Source: Hordeum vulgare subsp. vulgare
Lineage: Eukaryota > Streptophyta > Magnoliopsida > Poales > Poaceae
NCBI RefSeq assembly: GCF_904849725.1
Contig: NC_058520.1
Location: forward strand, 319,559,186-319,623,185
Length of the DNA stretch: 64,000 nt
Direction: 5' to 3'
In this document: piece after piece, positions 57,905-64,000 of the stretch
Layout: every line of letters begins with the position of its first letter
How positions within the stretch are numbered: the stretch's first letter is position 1
Position numbers and translations under genes: made by a program
The notes under the pieces: model-generated
Databases searched by the model: none
What the model was told of the DNA's origin: nothing
Seen by the model: the letters and a program-made list of their open reading frames with translations, nothing else

Positions 57905-58660
57905 TGATGAACCACGGCAGGGACATCATCACCAAAGGTACATGTACCGGCAGCCAGAAAGAAACGAGTCTAAAGTGGAGGGTACGTCCCACTGATCATC
58001 GCCGACAGCGACCAGCCGAGACGGCATAGTGACGAGCATGCCCCCATCCACTTCATTACCTACCCCGGCGTGGGAAATAGTGCCACCGGCCTTACGATGA
58101 CCGAAGCCGGCTACGCAAGGCGACGCGCATAATGCGGCGCACGCCATTGCGTAGCGAGCACGCACCAATGACGATGCTCGGCCAGCGGGCCCCAGTGCCA
58201 GGCGGGACCCAGCAGCCGGCGGGCCCCCACTTAAGACAAGACTTCTCCAGCCGGTGGGACCCCTAGCCGGCTCTAGAGGCTGCCAGCTAGGTCCCATCCA
58301 GTACCTTCTATTCCTATTTTAAGCCAGGGGGTTGGCCTATAAAACCCCCTAGCACCCGTCCATGCACGGGTAGGCCAATCACCCACTCACACACACATAC
58401 GAGGGGAAAACAGAGCTCGTAGCTCCTTCTTCTTCTTCTAGCATATAGCTCTAGGAGCATATGGTATCCCCAGCCGGATCATCAACCAACTCAAGCAGGA
58501 CTGGGGTTGTTACCTCCGATGGAGGGCCCCGAACTTGGGTACTTCGTGTGTCTCGCACCGCTCATTCCCAATCTCGTTTCCGGAGCCCGACGACGTCCTT
58601 TTGGTCCAAACCACATACGATTAGCCACCCCATGGCATCTGTCGTGAGAAAACGACGACA
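57905..58660 (+). mobile_element. LTR B, complete, plus orientation
   Basis: About 756 bp from TGATGAACCACGG to GAGAAAACGACGACA, with the TATA-like CCTATAAAACCCC at about 58336-58348. The start is inferred from the inverted copy at 43578 and is less certain than the end. It is related to LTR A only in its last part (TTAGCCACCCC.TGGCATCT...GACGACA), so it does not pair with the 5' LTR of the preceding coding region. No PBS follows. Confidence 0.65.
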
Positions 58661-58728
58661 ACATCTATGGTTCAATAGCGGTCCTTCTCTTCAAATGCCC
58701 CTCTATTGATCTCCTCTGCATCACGGTC

Positions 58729-58953
58729 ATGGATTTAGAATCCTTGCAGACCATCAAGTCCCTTTTGTCATATATGAAGGTAACATTCTATGACGGTGGC
58801 ATGGGATCCTTAGCTCTAAAGTCAGATCTCATCGACCAAGATAAGGGCAAACAGTAGGATTGTTACAAGGGGAAACATTCCATCTACAACATCAGGGAGT
58901 GCACCCTATGCACCAAAAATTCCATGTGGAAGGAGCTCATCCATGACAAGTGA
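58729..58953 (+). pseudogene. Unrecognised coding remnant
   Basis: ATG at 58729 (MDLESLQTIKSLLSYMKVTF), one TAG at 58855-58857, and continuation in the same frame (YNIRECTLCTKNSMWKELIH) to a TGA at about 58951. The composition looks protein-coding and the single stop suggests a decayed exon. I cannot name a family. Confidence 0.3.
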
Positions 58954-59070
58954 GGCAACATCCTGTCACAAAATCATACTTTTTCTAGCTAGCCCTCTCA
59001 CACCAATTGTTGTAGTAGCTTCTTCCATGCAACAACCATGAAGTGTTTAATTGATCATTTGTCAAGTGTT

Positions 59071-59420
59071 CAAGCATATGTCTTGCTTTTCCGTATCTCG
59101 TTGTTAGGTTGGTTGCATTGAGCATTTCTCCAGTTTTCAATGGCCATATTTGGTTGTTAAAGTGAGAAAATTTGACTAGTTTCTTTCAGTTATTCATATT
59201 GTGATGTTCATTATGTGCAAGCATGAACTATGAAGTTCTATTTCAACAATACCACCTGTTATGCCTCGTGTAGTTAACCAGTGGCCTTAACTCTGTTTTA
59301 AACATTTATGCCTTGTTTCTCTATTTTTGGTTGTTAGGTTGGTTGCTGATAACATTTGTCTAGTTTTCAAGCATATGTCTTGCTTTTCTGTATCTCGTTG
59401 TTAGGTTTGTTGCATTGAGT
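59071..59420 (+). repeat. Direct repeat pair, 52 bp, spaced 297 bp
   Basis: The copies at 59071-59122 and 59368-59420 share CAAGCATATGTCTTGCTTTT and TATCTCGTTGTTAGG with few mismatches. A partial third occurrence of GGTTGTTAGGTTGGTTGC lies near 59329. Confidence 0.6.
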
Positions 59421-60225
59421 GTTTGTCGAGGTCCAAATGGATATATTTTCTTTTTATAGTGAGCATATATGCCTTGTTTATTTCAAGCAGATACCTTGTA
59501 TATTTGATTGATGTTAAGCCTATTGTAATTATCATTAGTTTACATGTACTTGCACACGAAAACAATGGGAGTGGTCGACGTTTTCCACCGAGGTTTGTTT
59601 CATCCCTCGGCTTATACTCCATATGTTCCGTAATGTAGTGCATATCAAAGTTTTGAATAGTCAAGCGTTGCAAACTATGAACAAATTTATAGAGAATAGT
59701 ACTTATATATAACACACAAAAATGTATATAATATGAAAGTAGATTTTGTGATGTATCTAATGAAATGGATTTTTAATTCTATATGTATATGTTTTTCTCA
59801 ACAAACTTGGCCTAAATTAGTAAATGTTGACTTTTCAAAATGTTTATACGCAACACAGTGTTGAACTGATGGTGTAATATATTACACAATTCTGCAATTG
59901 CATTTTAGCTTCTAGTATTGACTTGTTGCTTGTGGGTACTTATGACCTCGGTAAAGTTACATGCATGGACCCTTTTTGCGTGTGAGGCAATGAAATATTC
60001 ATGAACTAGCATCAAATCAGGAAACAAATAAGGATTGTTAAGGAAAAGAGTGGAATCATGTCAATTACACTATTTGTTTATGCTTTATCCAACACAACAA
60101 TGAAGTGTAGGATGGTAACTGCGAACTATGTAGCCTTCTAATGAGTTGTCCCACAACAATGTCGGAATCTTATTATTTTGAAGTAGTGCCCAAAGAAGTT
60201 TACTCAAGATTACCTCGCAAAGTAC

Positions 60226-60447
60226 ATGATTGGTAAACATGCAATGAATGTTGATATATATCATCGAGACTACAAAGAGTATCATGAAGTCGTAATGAAC
60301 ACTATGAAGGATGTGTGGGGGTCCATCACTAGGGTCTGGCCTAGAGTCATGTGTGCGTTAGGCATGAAGGAGGGCATAGTATGGGCATTCCGCTTAACCT
60401 TCTTGAGTAACCAGAATGCCTTTTGGATCTCTCTTTACCGTCTTTAA
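60226..60447 (+). pseudogene. Unrecognised small ORF, possible gene fragment
   Basis: 73 codons from MIGKHAMNVDIYHRDYKEYH to a TAA. The end (WPRVMCALGMKEGIVWAFRL followed by TFLSNQNAFWISLYRL) weakly recalls the last strands of a plant B3 DNA-binding domain (G-Wx(n)L..G..W.F...). The match is too loose to name. The upstream frame is open for a few codons before the ATG, so the ATG may be internal. It lies 2 kb from a clearer B3-like pseudogene. Confidence 0.3.
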
Positions 60448-60681
60448 TACAATAATGGTTCCATCATTGCCTATTTGTCCTTTCTGTAGTTTTCCTTTTT
60501 TTGTCAATTGAGGCTTTTGTAGTTCTTGAGTGTATGTACATGTGAATCGAATTATGTGTTCATTCTTCAACCTATATTTAAACACGTTCCGATATGAAAT
60601 AAATAATTTTCTACTTAGAAATGTAAATTATGTGAATTATGAATGTAGGTATTAAATTAGGCATAAATTATGGTCTAAAGC

Positions 60682-61086
60682 TGTCGGGTCAAAACCGGCG
60701 AATCTCGGGTAGGGGGTCCCGAGTTGTAGACCGTGGATTGATGGGTTCCAGGGGATGAAGGAGACAGTTTTTACCCAGGTTTGGTGAAACCCTACGTCAT
60801 GCTTGATTATATTTATGTGTATGAGGATTACATAGTTGATATACCTCCAGATCATATAAGCTAAACCCCTAGATCAGTCAACCTATCTATACAAATGAAA
60901 CCATCTGGTTCATATAGCCACCCAGGGTCCCTAGGGTTACATACAACCGACCTAGAGTTGGGGGCAGAGGCGTCGACCTAGAGTCCGAACTTATGCATGC
61001 CTTGGGGCTGCGAGAGCCGGACTCGTGCAAGCAGCCATGCACGTAAGTCATTGGTTTTTGATAACTGAACATAAGTTCGGACCCAG
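60682..61086 (-). mobile_element. LTR C-like fragment
   Basis: 60682-60985 aligns with the left 300 bp of LTR C at 44121 (TGTCGGGTC..AAACCGG, GGGGGTCCCGAGTTG, TATATAGCCACCC region). From about 60990 to 61086 it departs from that copy and instead resembles the reverse complement of 2502-2640. The right end looks like an LTR/polypurine junction (minus GGCTCGGGGGCTAC then TGGGTCC). It may be a 405-bp 3' LTR in minus orientation or a 300-bp fragment joined to antisense-gene sequence. I cannot decide. Confidence 0.5.
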
Positions 61087-62332
61087 TAGCCCCCGAGCCT
61101 TAATTTCGTCGGGACGGCCAAGTTAAGTGTCAAAATAATAATTTGTTACGATGTGGTCTCTAAAGCAGGAGAATCAAAAACTGGGCAAATGTTTCGAGCT
61201 AAGCCAAGCCGAATTGCAAGCTAGCAAGGTCAAACTGGAGGAGGTGAAGAAATTCACCGGAGAAGCACACAGTGAGTAAAATTATTTTGCAATGTGCCGA
61301 ATTTCCATGGGATTTCCTTTATAATAGAAAACTTTGTCATAGCCGACAAATATATAGGCCAATTGCAAAAAGACTTAGACACATCCCGAGATTCTCAAAG
61401 GTAAGCCGACTCCCACCTTGAAGCTGGTCATTGCATATTAAAGCGGTGTCCTGAGGAAAATAACCAACTCGGGGAGGAGAATAGGCGACAAGCTGAAGAA
61501 ATTGAGAATTGGAAAGCTCAGTTTGTGCAAAAAATGAAGAGAAACGGAAATTAAAGGGCGGCATATTTTGTAAGTAAAATCCCAACCTAGAATGTGAAAA
61601 ATCACTATTTATTGTGTTGATTGTAAAGACGTGCAATTCCCTTTGATCAGGTCTCTTGACAAGATGTCCCGAGGAAGAGACTAGCTCTTTCGGGGGGGAA
61701 TGTTGATGGAGTTATCCATTGTGCATGAGCGAGCTCGAAAAGATATGAGAAGTATGGTTAAGGCGCTATAGCCGAATGAAAGTCCTCCACAAGGAATGGC
61801 TGAGCTTGGTGCGTGGCTCAAAGGAGCTGTGAGTGGCTTCGACCTGTTGAAGACTTTGGCCTTCAACGAAGGAGCTCGGGAGTCATGGTCTATGGTGAAC
61901 ACCCATTTTACTCATCATAATCTGTAGCACATGGCCCGAGCTCGTCTAGCAGGGCCGGATGGCAAAGAGATTCCTCTTCATCTGGTTTATGACCAAGTGA
62001 TGCCCGCCGCCCGCCTTTCACAAGTAGATTGCACCTTAGATGTCATGATAGATTATCTCGACCAATTGCCTAGCACGTGGTTCTATGTAATTTTATATTC
62101 ATGTATATCAAGGCACTTCCTTCCGTGTTTGAATAATCTGTCTTTAACCGCGATCGGCTTCTACCTCCCCTGTTAATAACTGGGCAATGTTCTACATTGT
62201 GTATCATGTCGTAACTAGAGCTAATTTCTGAGAACCAGGCAATCGGACCATGTGGGATTATGTTATATTACGATAAGACCTAAGAAACATCTTCCAAAGA
62301 AAATTGTTTTTCGGTGGGTTCCGTTCTTCAGG
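61087..62332 (+). pseudogene. Antisense-gene C-terminal region, second copy (multi-exon, broken)
   Basis: This is an inverted homologue of 1230-2500. Coding pieces are LKQENQKLGKCFELSQAELQ (exon to 61271), a short exon 61358-61400, a coiled-coil exon near 61450-61555 (CPEENNQLGEENRRQAEEIE) and a last exon from 61651 with ERARKDMRSMVKAL and ARLAGPDGKEIPLHLVYDQV. Donors GTGAGT (61272), GTAAGC (61401) and GTAAGT (about 61570) and the acceptor before 61651 coincide with those in the other copy. Stops at about 61680, 61768 and 61924 show decay. Homology to the left copy ends at about 62333. Confidence 0.6.
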
Positions 62333-62990
62333 CTACGGCCGAGATCCTGACCTTCCAAGAATGCTACTGCCGCTGTTGTCCTCCTCATCGCTATCGCTCG
62401 AGGAGGGACATTCGGCGCCGCTCAAGCTCTCTTTGCAGCAGCCGAGACGCACACATGAGCGCACATAAAACTTTATGGATAGCATATTATCCTCCGCCAT
62501 CTTGAAGCGGAGGGCATGCCAACCCTCGAGGCTGTGGGCGCGGGCGAAGGTTTTCCAGCCCCGCCCGAGCAACATGGAGAGGAGTTTCAGGTACTCCACG
62601 TGCACCTGCATAGCATCGTGGGAGCAAGCATACGCCGCAACCATAAGATGGGAGGCTTGGCAGCCTCCATTGCCCTAGCAAAAGGGCGAGGGAGGTGCAG
62701 ATAGCCCCGAGGGATGCCGTGCAGTTCCACGAGGAACTCCAGTATCATCCTGTCCGAATGTCTGCCGCACAAAGGAGAAGCTAGCGTTGGGGGAGAAGAC
62801 AGAGGTGCTGGAGCAGCACTCCGCCTTCCCGGCCACGGCCTCCACGGAAACCACAGCCCCTCGCCCCTCCTCCACCTCGGGGGCTCGGGCCGCCCTCCGC
62901 AGGTGCGGCCCCTGAAGTTGTAGCATGATCTGAATGGGATTCTCTTGCCGCCCTGTTGGCCGATGGTGGCCGCCCTCGTCCCCTAGACAT
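62333..62990 (-). pseudogene. B3 DNA-binding-domain-like pseudogene
   Basis: The possible start is ATG 62990-62988 (MSRGRGRPPSANRAARESHS). In a second frame from about 62760 comes ILEFLVELHGIPRGYLHLPR plus PFARAMEAAKPP. A one-base loss near 62653 moves to a third frame with MQVHVEYLKLLSMLLGRGWK and TFARAHSLEGWHALRFKMAE, ending in an acidic serine tail and a TAG at 62335-62333. F-V-E-L...GY..LP..FA....GW..FA..H.L..G..L.FK is the plant B3 fold pattern (DNA-binding transcription factors, REM-like). The family call is by eye. It lies tail-to-tail with the antisense-gene copy and has a TATA box upstream. Confidence 0.5.
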
Positions 62991-63463
62991 GGTTAGGGGC
63001 GAGTGCCACCTAGAACTGAAGAATACTCTGCAGACACAAGTCGGGGGTGCTGAATGTTTCAGGAGTTGGATGGATGAGCAAACCCCCCTCGCAAACTTCC
63101 TAATTTATAGGGCAAGGCGCGGGCGATAGCTCTCATCACTCCAGAAACCGCCGCCCCTCTCGCCCAATCACCCATGATCATGGGCAAACAGGGAACCGCA
63201 CTGCTGCACCAATGCATGCAGTGGCGGGCCCTACCATGACTGCAGCCTTTTAGGCCACGAACGCCACTTGCCCGACCGTTACTGTGCATGCCTCACGCGT
63301 GACAGTAATGCTTTGAGAGGTGGGGAGGCCACTGTGCGCACACTTCTTCACCTCACGGGCTGGATGCATGACGTGGGGAAGTACCCCTCGCAACGGCTAC
63401 AAAGATACAGAGTACCCTCTCACGGAACCCCGTCCACCACTTGGCGCGCGTGCGCGGCCCAGG
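62991..63463. other. Upstream region of the B3-like pseudogene
   Basis: GC-rich in part. It includes the TATA-like box at 63101-63110 and no other recognisable feature, and ends where a gypsy LTR begins. Confidence 0.4.
63101..63110 (-). promoter_or_regulatory. TATA box of the B3-like pseudogene
   Basis: The minus strand reads CTATAAATTA, a good plant TATA box, about 110 bp upstream of the ATG at 62990. Confidence 0.45.
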
Positions 63464-64000
63464 TGTCACACCCTGTTTTCACTACCACTTTTTCTGTAAT
63501 TCAAAAATCTAAGTTTATTTAAACTTTTTACAAAACTAATATTGAGAGTGTCATGATTGTCATTGTATGCTTGTATGCTTGATCATGTGATATTAAAAAC
63601 CCCATTTCTCATAACCTAACTAATTTCAAAACCCTTTTTCTTATTTTTGGATAATTCAAAACCCTGCTTTGGGTTGCACTACAAGTCCTTGATGGCAAGG
63701 AGTGATCTTACCCAAAGTTGGTGATCTGGTTCTAGCACCATTTTAGTTCACCAAAATCATAAAATAATTATTTTTTGAATTATTTTCTATTTTAATTGCA
63801 TGTCCATTTCAAAGGCAAGAAATGGTATTCCTATATGGAAAAATACTTTTCTCCCTTAGAAAAATCTGAGCAAAATTGGACATGCTCAGAACGACATATA
63901 TTTTCCATACATAAGATTTTCAACCCCTATTTATATTATTCTTAATTGAGTAAAACCCTGAAAACCCTTTCTATCTGTTTTGACCTTTTGAAATATTTTC
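63464..64000 (+). mobile_element. Start of another gypsy LTR, cut by the window edge
   Basis: It begins TGTCACACCCTG, the usual start of long grass chromovirus LTRs (compare TGTAAAACCCTG at 27868). It is followed by the same kind of AT-rich sequence with poly-T and AAAACCC runs. No end is present in the window, so orientation as 5' or 3' LTR is unknown. No gene is seen in it. Confidence 0.6.

Larger units (their letters stand above)
58661..60681. other. AT-rich region without a recognised element
   Basis: It lacks LTR ends, pol motifs and high GC. It contains two coding-like remnants (58729-58953, 60226-60447) and a pair of direct repeats (59071-59122 and 59368-59420, spaced 297 bp, sharing CAAGCATATGTCTTGCTTTT). 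It may be older unique DNA or an unfamiliar DNA transposon. No terminal inverted repeats were recognised. Confidence 0.4.

Overview
This window reads as repeat-rich intergenic DNA from a large-genome grass, most likely a Triticeae species (wheat, barley, rye or a relative). I infer this from the element types: a Maximus/SIRE-like Ty1-copia element, a Tekay/Del-type chromovirus with 3.4-kb LTRs, Tat-lineage Ty3/gypsy elements with antisense genes, and LTRs beginning TGATACGTC. Family names come from memory of sequence style, not from a search. I see no intact host gene, no tRNA, rRNA or organelle insert. Nearly every coding region is broken by stops and frameshifts.

Layout. 1-576: 3' end of a LINE. 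577-3857: 3' end of a Tat-type pol (+), then the C-terminal half of its antisense gene (-). 3858-8738: LTR A (-), a 46-bp minisatellite, GC-rich non-coding DNA, a primer-binding site and a piece of LTR B (-). 8739-12725: truncated chromovirus-type LTR. 12726-14646: 3' end of an Athila-like gypsy element, whose 3' LTR (14647-15922 plus 43325-43553) is split by a Maximus-like copia element (15923-43319, -, TSD CTTGT). The copia element is split in its 5' leader by a Tekay-type gypsy element (27868-41866, +), and that is split behind its PBS by a solo LTR (31320-32852, TSD ATTTG). 43554-45423: inverted repeat, LTR C (-) and the N-terminal half of an antisense gene (+). 45424-58660: LTR A (+), Tat gag-pol (+), a spliced-looking antisense gene (-) and LTR B (+). 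58661-60681: AT-rich DNA with two unrecognised coding remnants. 60682-63463: LTR C-like fragment, a third antisense-gene copy (+) and a B3-domain-like pseudogene (-) with its own TATA box. 63464-64000: start of another gypsy LTR.

The main hidden structure is an inversion. The two LTR A copies (3858-4585 on -, 45424-46150 on +) lie in opposite orientation about 41 kb apart. Yet their outer flanks carry the same 5-bp target duplication (GGTGT, seen as ACACC on the left) and the two complementary halves of one antisense gene, in a continuing reading frame. They are therefore the two ends of one old insertion, and one end has since been flipped. Inverted copies of the promoter/LTR B segment at 43554-43760 and about 57695-57931 are plausible breakpoints for an inversion of about 14 kb.

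By-eye LTR divergence falls from outside to inside of the stack (LTR A highest, then copia, then Tekay), which agrees with the nesting order.
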